Positions 46,673-58,176 of a stretch of DNA of 64,000 nucleotides are shown piece by piece. Position numbers and translations under genes: made by a program. The notes under the pieces are model-generated. The model ran no database searches. It saw nothing but the letters and a program-made list of their open reading frames with translations, and had not been told where the DNA came from. Numbering within the stretch: the first letter of the stretch is position 1; the number at the start of each line of letters is the position of its first letter. The DNA is from Anthostomella pinea (Eukaryota; Ascomycota; Sordariomycetes; Xylariales; Xylariaceae), in the NCBI GenBank assembly GCA_963556695.1, contig CAUWAG010000006.1, positions 1,674,001 to 1,738,000 on the forward strand. The letters run 5' to 3'.

Positions 46673-47169
46673 CTACAACCGCAGAGCACCATCCACCAGC
46701 CCTCAAGCCATCGCATACAAGAACTTCTCGCTCGTCTAAGCAGACCGGCAGTAAGTTTCATTACCCAATCAGCCAGAAGCGCTTCCACGCTGTCTTAAAA
46801 CTGACAGACACCGCAGAGATGGATCAGACCGCATTCGGGGTAGCTTTCTTTTTCGCGGTTATCTTGAGCAACTATATGTACCGAAGCCTTTACTTGGAGC
46901 TGTGGGGTGTTTTCAACTCGCCTAAAGAAGAAGGCCCCGACATGACCGAGTTGAAGGACGAGGAGCTCGATGGCGGGTACCGCCGCGCAACCGGAACCAG
47001 CCGTCACAGTTCCACTGCTGGTGATTCCAGATATGACTTTGTTGATGTACGTGAAGAAAAAAGGAAACTATGAAGCTAGCTAGGAGACATGATGTGATGT
47101 ATATAGGGGTTGACCCTGCAGATGTGGGCCGTCTTCTAGTGCCGTGACAACAGCGCGGTGAGTGGCGCG

Positions 47170-47236
47170 CGCCGCACCCGCTGATGTCGCTGAGCACCTC
47201 CCGAGACGGGTCCCGGAACACATCTAGGAGCACTTC
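47170..47236 (+). repeat. M4 repeat, copy 2
   Basis: GCCGCACCCGCTGATGTCGC then TCCCGGAACACATCTAGGAG; about 85 per cent like 32850-32918. Confidence 0.8.
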
Positions 47237-47617
47237 ATCACATGTCCGAGGGTAAGTCTACCTATAAAGACACTATACCAGGTGATCAGACTTCTAACAA
47301 CTCTAAACAGAAGCGACGGAGGCGAAGGGCAAGGGAAACAAGTAGTTCTACAAGACTATACGCTGATGAGGACTCTACAGCTACTCGGAAGCCTCGGGGA
47401 AATGCAGTGGTACGTATGTAAGGCGTACGGATCACAGAACACATGAGAATATCCTCGTAGACACACAATACAAGTGCTGGAGGCTTTCATGTCGAACTGC
47501 TGCGGCCATGTGGCAGGGACACCAGGAGGCTGTTTCACAGCAGACACTATCCAGCTGCCAAACCATGGTGAGGACCTGAACCTGGCCCCAGTCATCTTCC
47601 CTTCATCTGGCCGCAAA

Positions 47618-47935
47618 GACCGATTGGCACGATGTTGCGAAGCTGCTTCTTGAGAAGGGCGCGGACCCTACCGGCGGCGACCACGTTGAGCCTCCCCGCA
47701 ACAACACTGTTGGCCCAGCGGCAATCCCTGCTTGCGGCTGCGCGACAGGCAGAGTTCGATGGGATCAACGGGTTGCTGATTGGGGCTCTGCGGCTACCTT
47801 GGGCATGGCTTTGGTGCCAGTGTCATGGTTGGCGGACGAGTCAAAGAGGAAGATACTCGGCGCAGATGAGACTCCAGAGAGCTTTGCATCACTCATCGGC
47901 TTCTCGGACATTTTCCAGCACGACGACGATTGATT
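47618..47935 (+). pseudogene. Ankyrin unit followed by unknown coding debris
   Basis: DWHDVAKLLLEKGADPTGGD is an ankyrin unit; it resembles the SKLLLDKGADPT unit on the minus strand near 22720. Beyond it a separate frame reads WGSAATLGMALVPVSWLADE, SKRKILGADETPESFASLIG, of unknown type. Confidence 0.5.
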
Positions 47936-50432
47936 CTCTCACATATTCTGGCATGGCGACCAGTCAGACAGCTCATGTTCAAGGTCTCTGTCGGATGATG
48001 CGGACCCTTTCAGTGAGGTTGCCTGTGTCGACGACACATCATTATCGGGACCACCAGCATACCGCCGAGATGGCTTCATCGCATTTGCCCAGTGACAGTA
48101 CCAGATGCACAGAGCTTAGGAAGCTGCTGACACCAATACGGATACGCCATCATCTTTGATCATTGTGCCAGACAACAACCGATCCTTGTATGTAAGGGAC
48201 ATCATGTCTTCGGCAGGAATAACAAAGATCAGAGCGGAGCATGTCGAGGCGAAGTGTGCCCATGCTTCGACTAAGAAGGCTAGGAAGCCGTCTGCCTGCG
48301 AGGCCGATGCTGTCACCACGGTGGCCATCAGTGCCGCGAACACCAGCCCCTTCCTTGTTCTTCGGCTAACCGCCCGCTGTAAGTGACTGATTCCCTGGGC
48401 AACCGCATTGTTAATGCCGCCATGCCCGCCAAGATGTCGCACGCCTAGCACGCAACGCGCGGCGCCTGGATGACCGTCCCAGGAGTTCCCAGCCTGTGCT
48501 TGTCGCTGCTTGTCTCGCGCACGTCACTCATCAACTACTAAGCCTGACACCATCGACGCGATATCCGGCAAGGTCAAGCAGCAAAGGATCGACATCTGCT
48601 ACCTCGACAGAACCCCCTCAACCCTCGCTACGCCTTCCCACCCCAGGACGATGTCATCAAAGCTTGTGCTGGCTTCTGCAAGTCCCTTTCCGTGGAATGA
48701 CCGGGCAGTCCGTGATGATGCCGGCACTCAGCTGCCATCTCCGAACAAAAAAGCTGCCGCAAGTAGCTACCAACGTCCACCGCCGGGATGCCGACGATGA
48801 CCCAAATCCTTGGCCCTTCTAGGTGTACCACTTTGGTGCCCAAGCCATGCGTGATGAGCATTGGCAAAATCTCCACAAGACGGCTGCCAACGAACGCGAC
48901 CAGGTCAGCGGCAGCACGACGCAGGCAAGTCTGGAGTCGATTGACAAGAACTCAGACAACAAGGCAGGATCGCCCGCGTTACCACACCTATGGCCGCTCC
49001 GGTCGACATTCACCGACACGGTCCGTAGTCCGATACAAGACGCCCATGCAAGGAGACACGAACATTCAGGCTGCTTTACCTCATTCGACGTATGCTAACC
49101 AGTGTTCGCAGCATACGACGACTGGCTTACGGCCCGCTATCGCCGGGTGGAAGCAGAAAGTCCCAACGACCCGGGATTCGAGTTGTTCGTCGACAACACT
49201 GTGATTCGAGTCCGCCCGGCCGCACATGGCAATGCGATTAGCATTGGAGAGGGGGACGGGAAAGAGGACGGATATGTCCCTGTCGAGATGGATGTCGATG
49301 ATGATATGGGTGATTGATCTTCGTCGCCTGCAGAACGGGCAAGAGCCGTATCACTATTGGCGGAGCGAGATCGACTACGAGAAAGTCAATCCGCTGACGC
49401 GAGCCGTAACGACTGCAATTCTTTGCATGTCGCGACTCGAGAAAGCCAACTCTTCTTTCGATCGTTTTACCATTCGACTTCGATATCGTAATCCCAGCCG
49501 CAAAGACAGCAACAGCAACGCCAACGACTAAGCAACGTTGATACCTGCCGGCACGAAGATGCAATCGATACTCATCGACGTAAACGATACATCGAGTAGA
49601 CAAGAGCTCCGGGGAAGGCTCCGGAACTGTCGAACTATATAGGCGGGGGTACCACGAAGGACTGCGTTAACCGCAAGTGCCGAGTGACTTGCGCATGCTT
49701 TGAGATGACTTCGTGGGAGACCAGGGTGAGATTCATCGACATATTTCGAAATTTGTCATCCAAGCCCTTGATGCTTTAGCGTCGGCTTGACTGCTGCGAA
49801 GCGCCACTTCTGGGCTGCGGCCGTCGACATTGCTATGCGGTTCCTTATGGCAAGACCGCTAGGTAATTGTCTTGCGCTGGGCATCCAGCACTCCTCCTGC
49901 ACCCGCCGAGTCAGCTTCCGCATCAAGGTCAAGCGGGAGCTTGTACCAAACGATGAAGACTTCGGCAGTGAGGGTGATACGCCGTGGCCGTGAGCTACAC
50001 TCCCTAGGGCATCGGATCTCCAACCATGTACAGACATCACGGGTACCCTAGCGAGAGCACTGTCGAGGTGTTCCTCGTTGGCGAGAACCCGCAAGCCAAG
50101 CTCAAGCTCGTAGAGATCCCGGTATACTCCCAGGCAGAGCGAAGGTAGCGCTCCCAACATAAAGGACTTTATTGCTGGCCGCATAGCCTATACCCCAGAC
50201 GCAGCAAGAGGCTACTTTCCCCGGAGCGACAACCACTAGAGAGCGCCGCCACGTTCCTTGGTAACGCAATTGTCGATTGTGGACTACTGGACTGCCTCCG
50301 ACGTACACACAAGCGAAGCTTCCGCCACGCGGAGCGCGCACAAGAATTTCTAGATATGTTCGCCAGATAGAATGAACTATGCCTGGGATATACTGCCTGC
50401 GTCGAGTCTCCCCTCCTCCTCGCACCATGTCT

Positions 50433-51039
50433 ACAGGTTCATACGGAGCAGGCCGAACTTGACGCTCGGAAGACTGCCGTTGATTCGGAAGAGGCAACGC
50501 TCGCTACGGAACCAGCAGTACTCACCACGGAACGGGCAGCATTCGATGCGGAACTTACGCCGAACGAACTGGGCATTGGACACCGCGCTATCTATTTGGA
50601 ACTGTCTCAATATGTCAGATCGCATAGTATGTCTATCAAAGAGCTCAAAACCAAAGCACGATCTGATAAGATTGACGACTCAATGCTAGTCTGTCTGACT
50701 CTGCAACAGCTGAGGATGCGTTGTGGAATTCTGCACTCGTCTTCAGGACCTCGGAAGGTAAAACCAGCGCTCGAAGCCTTGACCGACCTCTCGACCCTGA
50801 TTGCAAACTCAGGCATGGGGGGGGGAATAAGGGGCCTCAAGTCCTTGTATGTTCGATGCTCGAAACATTTCAAAGGCTGCCGTCCTCTCGCCGACGACGT
50901 GGAGTGTGGAAAACGCCTGGAAAGATTAATCATGCACTTCTTTCCAGGAGCTGTCCCGGACATGACCTTCGATGACTGCTTGACAGTCTGGATAGGGGCC
51001 AAGCGATCCTGGCTTGGAGCGCACCACAACCGAGTGTGA
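50433..51039 (+). pseudogene. Unknown protein with coiled-coil-like segment
   Basis: One open phase reads HTEQAELDARKTAVDSEEAT, AVLTTERAAFDAELTPNELG, then YVRSHSMSIKELKTKARSDK and on to a stop at 51039. The first part is Glu/Ala-rich with heptad spacing. No start codon is evident at its left end, and no family is recognised, so it is probably an exon-sized remnant. Confidence 0.4.
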
Positions 51040-51593
51040 TGTTGAACATCCGCTCAGACGAGCGACTGGGGCCCAAGCCAGATCCGATTCAGGCCGAAGT
51101 CGATAGTACTTTGCCGACGCAGCCTACAACAGATAGTAAGTCGGTTTCATCAACATAATTACATCCTCTGCTGACCAATGTAGCCCTCCTACCAGGAGTA
51201 CAAGGCCATGGCGCACCGACCCTTGGCGAGTGACCCGAGGCCGCTGACGGTGAATACCTGTTGGGACCGGGCGAACGCTTCTACAGACACGGATCCCGAT
51301 GATACCAGGGCCCCATCAGGCAAAACATTGACTTGGCCAGAGGTAAACGACGACTGGCACCCCTTCAAGCGAAATATTGAGCCTAACCTAAGCCCCAGAC
51401 AGAACCCCTGTTGTCTCCTTCATGGCGGACGAAACCGAGCTCGTCCCGCGACGAGTAGACCAGGGCATCGGTGAGCAAGGAATGCTCAATGAAAATGAAA
51501 TGGAATGGGAATTGTACTGTAAGTTATGTGAAAGCAACAGAAACGCTCCTATTGAAACTCTAGAGCTGACATTGTCTACCAGGCCACCTAATT

Positions 51594-52199
51594 TTGCTAA
51601 TAGCAGCAAGCAAAGGCAATGATCAGACCTACTACCAATCTGGCATTGTCCGGCCACCTGTACAACTGGGCGTCGAATATCGCGCATTTCGACCATCTCT
51701 AGTGGATGATCTAAGCAATGTAGACCTGCGAACAGCTCCCTCGAAATGGTGGCATTTGGCAACGCCGACGCAGCTCAGAAGGCTCTGCAGCTCAGCGGAA
51801 CTCCTGTTTCCAACACCGATAGCGTCTTCTGATTGGACTGGTCCACCGGGTCATGTCCTGGACGCATTTCGAGCCGACGGCCGCCAGCTCGTGACGACGC
51901 AAGGGCCCAGGTTGGCTGATGACGGGACTTACGAAAAGTTCGGCACTGTCCATGCCTCCACTGATACTTTAGAATGGGGTGGTCTGAAGATATTTCGGCG
52001 CACAATATACCACAAGATGGCTGTCCTGGACGTGAGTCAAAACGTTGATCGATCCAAAAACAGCCTGGGTATTCTTCCTTGTATCACACCAGAGGGTGCG
52101 ACTTCGCGACCAATCGTCAAGAAGGACCCTGATACTGTTGGGGGTATCCCCAAGGACGGGGTTCTGGGGTACTCTTTTCTATCTTTTTGGTCACCATAG
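51594..52199 (+). pseudogene. Unknown 200-codon frame
   Basis: Contains EKFGTVHASTDTLEWGGLKI, HKMAVLDVSQNVDRSKNSLG and ILPCITPEGATSRPI. The combination DVSQN with G-LPC-TP recalls a block in some fungal DNA cytosine-methyltransferase-like proteins, but no methyltransferase motif (PCQ or ENV) is visible, so I leave it unassigned. No convincing ATG or flanking exons. Confidence 0.35.
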
Positions 52200-52342
52200 C
52201 AACCGCGTGCTTCACTTTCAAACAACGTTGCCATTCCCTAGATAGAGCATGTGGGTAAGCCCTGCAGCTCAGCTTCTGTCCACGACTGCCCTAGACATCA
52301 GAATCTGCTTATCTAGCCTATAGAAGAAGAAAGAAAGCCTCA

Positions 52343-52966
52343 CGACACGGCGTTGGACCCCGACAACACGGCTTGAACCCCATCGAAGAGATCGTAGATC
52401 GCCCCCAGGGAGAAATGCTCGAAGCAACAGTCCAGCCGTTGATGAAATATCAATAGCACGGGGTGCTCGATCTACATTTACTCGCTTTGCACCCCAGAAC
52501 CCTCACAGTTGGGGCGGATGACCACGTCTCCATGGACGGTGAGGTGGTGGCCCGCTTGGCCGACATTGACATACCCGAGCTCCACCCCCGTATGTGGAAG
52601 GATGAAAAACTGGCAATCCGACAACATGTAAGCGACATCTACAACCCGGGAAACCCGCTCTGGGCGTACGAGGAACTCCACGATGTCGAGAAACAGGTTA
52701 CGGACGACGTAGCTACCTTCAAGCTACCGGCGATAGACGGGTCTATCGTCGAGCTCCCGAACACCTTCCACGGCGACAAGAACGTGTATATCAGTACCTA
52801 CTATATTTTTACATAAAATAAACACTTTATTAATGCTTCGTTCTTATCTTCTTCAATCAGGGGTCGAACTTTCTGGCTGCGTCGGTCTTACTATGCGGTT
52901 ACGGAGTGGGCCAAGTACGGCGTCGCGGACGAGGCCATACGGGAGATCGGCCGGGAGTTGGGCTGA
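52343..52966 (+). pseudogene. Unknown gene remnant with one intron and one stop
   Basis: The phase GLNPIEEIVDRPQGEMLEAT, a TAG near 52455, then HPRTLTVGADDHVSMDGEVV, MWKDEKLAIRQHVSDIYNPG and TFHGDKN runs to an intron at 52786-52860 (GTATAT, TCAATCAG). It continues VGRTFWLRRSYYAVTEWAKY, GVADEAIREIGRELG and a stop at 52964-52966. Splice and frame fit well on both sides, so this was a real gene end. Family not recognised. Confidence 0.5.
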
Positions 52967-54025
52967 TCGGTGTTGCTGGGCTGATCGGTGTCGCGGTCGA
53001 GATCCCTGTGCATGCTGGTACAGCAATGGTGGTGTCGTTTGCGCCGTGACAGACCACAAGCACCGTGGAGCAGCGTGCGCTCCACCCCCGGCCAAACCAA
53101 GGCTCCTGTCAGCCGTTCATCCATGAAGATGAGCAAGGCTTTCGCCGACGAGTCCGACAACGAGTCCAAGACTCCCACCAAGAAGTGTCATGTCTTCTTG
53201 AGGTGAAATTGAAATGGAGGCCGAGGGTGCGTTTCTGCCTCACACGGTGGGCTCTGGCAATAACCACTGCTCGCTCTTCGAGAAAGTTAAGGCTGCTGAT
53301 ACTTTTGTGCAGCTCGACTCAATAACATCGCCTCGATGATTCTCGCTCTCGCGGAGCTGGAGGTGCAACCTGAGAAGAAAGAGCCCAAGGGATATCGACC
53401 AACGCCGTGGTGCTTCGTCGTCGCGTCTTCCAGCCTCTTGACCTGTCACGCCCAACGAGATAACCTGCTGTGTTTGCGCGTAGTCGACAGCCTTGGCAAT
53501 GCAGCAGAGCCCACGGGGTGGCGCGACCTGGCGGTTCTGCGACAGATCACAATAGTGCTTATGACCGCCGATCGGAGGAGTCTAGTAGGCCCAGTACCGC
53601 TTGAGGGGTGGATTGCGCCAGAAGCTACGAAGACCTCTCGAACGACCTGTTATTCCTTGTCAACATTACCTTGCTCACCCGCGCAGCGCCACCACGAAGA
53701 GACGAAACCCTCGCTCGCGGGCATCAGCCTGACCGCTGCATGGTGGCTCGTCCTCTCGATGAGCTTTAGACAATCGGCCGTGCGCTCTCTCGTCAGGTAT
53801 TCAACGCGGACTAGATGCTGTGGGATCTGTTGGTCAACCGAGATTCGTCAGCGTGGTATTCTAGAGAACACAGGACACAAAGAGCAGTGGCGGTTGTCAA
53901 GAAGTGAAGGGATCGGATACTATTGTATCCGTTGGCAGGACACGCTGGACAGATCACCTACCACAGCTTCTTGCTTCCGGTCAACCCTGGTGGAAACCCC
54001 AGGTTCGTCCTCCGCTGTCCACAGC

Positions 54026-54175
54026 CTGCTACAGTTCATTGATCCGAAAAACAACGCTGAGGAGCTTGACGCGAAATATGCTGAGTTGACCAAGGACAAC
54101 CTACCAGAGCTACACCCGCTCGTTCGTCCTTACTTCCAACGTCGTACCAAAGTTCAATGGCTGAAGTTCGTCCGG
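54026..54175 (+). pseudogene. SNF2-family helicase fragment (Mit1/CHD type)
   Basis: LLQFIDPKNNAEELDAKYAE, LTKDNLPELHPLVRPYFQRR, TKVQWLKF matches the segment after helicase motif III in fungal CHD-like chromatin remodellers (LL-F-DP--N---EL, LH--I-P-FLRR-K--V). The Leu of FLRR is Gln here. Residues before and after in the same frame do not continue the domain, so it is a cut-out of about 50 residues. Confidence 0.65.
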
Positions 54176-54385
54176 CCTTCCACAAGATATTCGATGGAAT
54201 GCAGAGGTCCTTTTGCCGTTTCGCTGTCATATTCGCTGTTACCCTTCTCAGCGAGCCCAACGACGCGGTATTATTGTTATTAATGTCTCCATCCTCATCA
54301 TGCATGTGGTGGAGCGAGGCAGTCTAGTCCATCCTCGCAGAACATGACAAGGAAGAGGATGAGGAAAAGGCCCCGAATAGTGATT

Positions 54386-54405
54386 GGGGTTAGGGTTAGG
54401 GTTAG
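54386..54405 (+). repeat. Interstitial telomere-type repeat
   Basis: GGGGTTAGGGTTAGGGTTAG, a little over three TTAGGG units, the fungal telomere repeat, in G-strand orientation. Confidence 0.85.
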
Positions 54406-54685
54406 CGCAGTGCCTTCATGGGGATGGTTCGTTTGTATCATACGCCTCTGGTCACTCGCCCAGCGCCTATTCGTCTGGTCGATCACCGTCAACTCGTCAC
54501 AGCTCAAACGCCTCGGCCCTGCACATGACCTTCCACGCAGTCACCTCTGGCTACCCCGGCCAGTCGGTAACATCGATCCTAGGCCCCAACGACGCGCTGT
54601 TGCCCGGGTGAAAACGGAAACTATCCACTCGCTACACCCCGGCTTCGGTTTCTTGATTTGCTGCTAGTACCCGCTTGTAGCTATC

Positions 54686-54994
54686 ATGGACACCTTCGAT
54701 GTCACTGTGACGCTCGCAGTCGTGGCCGCCATCGATGTTGGCGAGGTCAATGATGTCAGAAATTACCACTGTCCGGCTCTGTTCAACATGCCACTTTCCC
54801 GGGCGCTGGCGGCCGGGAACGAGGTCAAAGTCACCAGTTGCGAGCTGACCATCAACTCGGGCCGTCAGACAACTGCGGGCTCTGGGCGTACAAACGCCAA
54901 TATGAACCGCGATGACGAGATGGGTGAGTCAGAGCTTGTCTCCCCCACCGCCACCTTGCCAAGCTCGCTCTGCTGCCAACTCTGCCGACAATGA
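54686..54994 (+). CDS. Hypothetical 102-aa protein
   Basis: Starts MDTFDVTVTLAVVAAIDVGE; the rest is of mixed composition ending SSLCCQLCRQ. No domain, signal or membrane segment is evident, and intron signals are not clear. It lies between the telomere-like tract and the left end of transposon B, so it may equally be another remnant. Confidence 0.25.
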   Translation: MDTFDVTVTLAVVAAIDVGEVNDVRNYHCPALFNMPLSRALAAGNEVKVTSCELTINSGRQTTAGSGRTNANMNRDDEMGESELVSPTATLPSSLCCQLCRQ

Positions 54995-56707
54995 TCAGGA
55001 TGAAGGGATCAAGTTCATTCACGGGCTCAATGATGCCATGACGCGAAGGTGCCAGGTTGCGACGCGTTGAGCAATCAATCTAATTCGAGGCCAGAAACGG
55101 AGGAAGCGACTGCGATGTGTCATGGAAATCAGCTACATCTGCTACCATCCCCCCCACATCTTGTACACCCCCACATCTCGTACAGCAAAACCCCACCACC
55201 ACCACCAAAACACCCCCTTATTCACCCACATGTAAAAAAAGTCATTCAGGTCAGAGAAATCCAGCAAAATTATCATTTGAGAGCGCTGAAGCTGATCATT
55301 TGTAATATCTAGTGGGTGCCCGAATGAATCGCCCCGAACGGGTCTGCCTAGGCTCCTGTATGGCCTCCAAAGCGGCCTCTTCAGCCGAGTCTTCGTCTTC
55401 TTCTTCTTCTTCCTCGTCATCATCAACCACAACTTCTGGTACATCCGCAGAGGCACCAGGGGTGATGGTACCACCCGTACTTAGTACCTCCGTGACTGTT
55501 CTGAACTTCCCATCAAGATTAGGGATCTTTTGCCGCTTCTTTGGTCATACCATGCCCCACCCACCACTCGGCCACCCCCACCACTCGGACTGCAAAATCT
55601 ACTGCCACACACCAAAACATCAACAACTTCACTTACAGCGAAATCAGTCAATTCATGGTATCTTCGGCTGCGAAAATGTGCAATCTACTCGTCTATGACG
55701 GTTTAGTTATCGTATCTAGCCGGCCGGCGACTCTGTCGGCTCGAACGGGTCTCCCTAGTGGCCACAATCTCCTCCTCTTCTTCCGAATCAGAGCTTTCAT
55801 CCTCTTTCTCCTCATCAGTGGTATCTTCAATATCCACAGGCTGCGCGGCCCTACGGCCTCTCTGAGGCTGTTCCTCACTAGCTGCCAGAATATCCGGGAA
55901 ATTTTTGGAGCATTTATTCGGATTGGGGATCTTTCTGTGCTTTTTATGGCGCATGCGGTCTAGTTCGGCCTCCAGGCTCTCGATCTTCTGGTCCTTTAGC
56001 ACTATCTCTCCTGATTGCTTCTCAAAGGCCTTCGCAACCTTGCGTAACTTCAGCCGAGTGGTTAGGGACTTGTTTTTGCCCATATCCATGATTTGACGGC
56101 TATTTCAGGCGTCCGGAAGTCTTCAGGTTCTGAACTTTTGACCTGTTCAGGCTCAGGGGTTGCGGCCTTATCCTGTTGGATTTCTGGATGCGATAAAGCC
56201 TTTCTGCGGTTAATAGGCCAATTGCCAGTAGTTCTAAAGCCAGCCTGACAATTTTTGACCGTCAAGCCGTCGTTCCTTGCCTTGGAGTAGCATCTGATGA
56301 AGTTGATCTTGTCCACAGGGGCAGCATCAGTTAGAGTAGCTAACTGAGCGATATGCTTGCGGTAAGCAGCTTTCACGGCATTAAAAGGGCCGTTATCAAG
56401 TGGTTGAAGCCCGTGGGAGGTATGTGCTGGAAGAAAACAAAGCTGAACGTTATTTAAGAAGCACATGGTTATAAATCCATCCTACCGCTAAATGGCTAGC
56501 TATATATCTATGGATTTCAAGCGAAATAAAATAGAAAAAAATAAAGGAGTTAATACGTACGGAGGTATGGCTCTTATGCCCATTAAGGATCAAGATTACC
56601 GCTTCAGAATTGTCATCTTCTCGTACTTAGTTGGCTTGAGGGAGGAAAACACTTTTCAACCACTCCACGACAACTGCGTTATCCGTCCAGCCATTATCAG
56701 TGCATAT

Positions 56708-58176
56708 GGTGCTCTCCAAGGTCTTGCAGCAGCCAGGGCAATTGGACACGGAAAACAGCTATATGTCTGCCTGGACAACACATCAGTGGTGGATGGGCTC
56801 AATGGGACTCCATCCGAGACATCACAGAAAATTTTTCTGCGATTCCAAGAACTCGCCACAGAGCACACTCCTGGAGTGACCGTCAAGTGGATTACTGGAC
56901 ACAGAGATATTAATGGTAACGAAGCTGCCGATATATTAGCAAAAGAGGGTGCTATGCTAGAAACAGACACAACAAACCTTCCTACAATCTCTTGGGTTAA
57001 GAGAGATCTCAAAAGAAAGGGCAAGAAAGAGTTCAATCAATGGTAGAAAGACCAATCAGAATCTAGGTAGGCCGTATGGCGCAATGGTCAAATGCGCCTG
57101 GTTGTGTTCTCGTTGTGCGGTGGGCGACGAGAACAAGTGGGTTCGAATCCTGCTATGGCCCCCTTTCTGACCCGGCTTGTGCGAGTCGATAACCAGCACA
57201 CGACAGTGGAGAGGCCCCATTTTATCGCAGAGCCCGATAGCCAAGCAGCTTGTCTCCACAATACCCACTCCTGCGAGGTTTTCCCCCTTGTGGTTTCCCT
57301 CGCCAGCAGATAACAAACACCTATTCCACCCACCAATGCGACATATATCGAACGGCTACTGGAACGTTATGTACACCAGAGAACTGAGGTTCACTGGGTC
57401 GCTTTGTCACTAGATAGGAGGTTTTTCTGACGGAATTGTGCTTGGGTATTGACTAAAACCATCTGAACACTCCAGATTGGTACCGCTACAGCGAGGATAG
57501 GCTCGTGCGCGGATCTGAATGTATCTAATTTGACACCTCTACAACCTTGCGATGCAATGGCTCTGGGAGGCGTGGTTTGCACTACTGAGGAGCTACCCCC
57601 CACGTTAAATACAAAACAAACAAACAAACAAACAAGAATCTAGGTATCAAGAAGTATACTCACATGCAGTAACTGAAAGAGGCCTTATATCCTTTAAGAG
57701 GAGCACTCTACACAGACTTCTAGCGGCCAGATCTGGACATGGCGACTTTGCCAGATACCACGAACGCTTTGGGCATACAGACTCGAACAACCACTGCAGC
57801 TGTGGTAAAAAGAAAACACCACAACATATTTTCTTTTGTAAAAGGTTAAGAAAAAATCGGTTATTGCCTAGGTACTCGCCTAGGACAGCTTGTTTACAAT
57901 ACTTAGGGGAGAGGAGCACAGAATGGGCAAAATTCGTGGAGAAAAGCAAGTTCTTTTTAACAATCTGTCTCCGATAGATAGCTGTTCTTGAAGGACCAGA
58001 TGGATGACCCCAAGGTCATACCGCCGCAACAACGGGGATGGGCCCGTGAGCAGGACTGACTGTACTTATTTTCTTGAGACCTCCACAACCCTGCGATGCA
58101 GAGGCTCTGGGAGGCGTGGTCTGCACTACTGAGGAGCTACCCCCCACGTTAAATACAAAACAAACAAACAACAAAC
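56708..58176 (+). mobile_element. 5'-truncated LINE copy inserted in element A (third layer)
   Basis: Flanked by the exact 15-bp duplication ATTATCAGTGCATAT (56693-56707, 58177-58191). It contains the RNase H end of ORF2 from GALQGLAAARAIGHGKQLYV, the CSCGKKKTPQHIFFC motif and the 3' UTR ending in (AAAC)n. A SINE with its own duplication splits it at 57057/57647. Confidence 0.95.
57070..57634 (+). mobile_element. tRNA-derived SINE, copy 1 (565 bp, innermost layer)
   Basis: Exact 12-bp duplication AGAATCTAGGTA at 57058-57069 and 57635-57646. The head folds like a tRNA: GGCCGTA pairs with TATGGCC, A box TGGCGCAATGG, B box GGTTCGAATCC. Between the boxes is an unusually long hairpin GTTCTCGT/ACGAGAAC. 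Body of about 370 bp with no ORF. The last about 100 bp (57533-57634) match the LINE 3' end at 16380-16471, including GCTCTGGGAGGCGTGGTTTG and the (AAAC)n tail. It needs LINE proteins to move. Confidence 0.93.

Larger units (their letters stand above)
19615..54680. other. Mosaic island of degraded gene fragments and short repeats
   Basis: About 35 kb without one intact, recognisable multi-domain gene. It is packed with exon-sized stretches from unrelated gene families on both strands, some still carrying plausible introns, most broken by shifts or stops and ending abruptly. Short repeats (modules M1-M4 below and others) recur at or near joins. Separately listed pieces are those I can recognise; the stretches between them hold similar-looking but unidentifiable coding debris. 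Capture of genomic DNA by a mobile element, or repeated break repair and duplication near a chromosome end, would explain it. Confidence 0.6.

Noticed and set aside
51594..52199. DNA methyltransferase call
   Set aside because: Only a loose DVSQN / LPC-TP resemblance; no catalytic or SAM-binding motif.
53336..54283. 315-codon open frame
   Set aside because: Only about 50 codons (54026-54175) show homology to a known family; the rest has coding-debris composition, and another frame is more protein-like in parts. Not a gene.
57070..57165. Functional tRNA gene
   Set aside because: The tRNA-like fold has no normal anticodon arm, both copies continue into the same body and tail, and both have target duplications: a SINE head.
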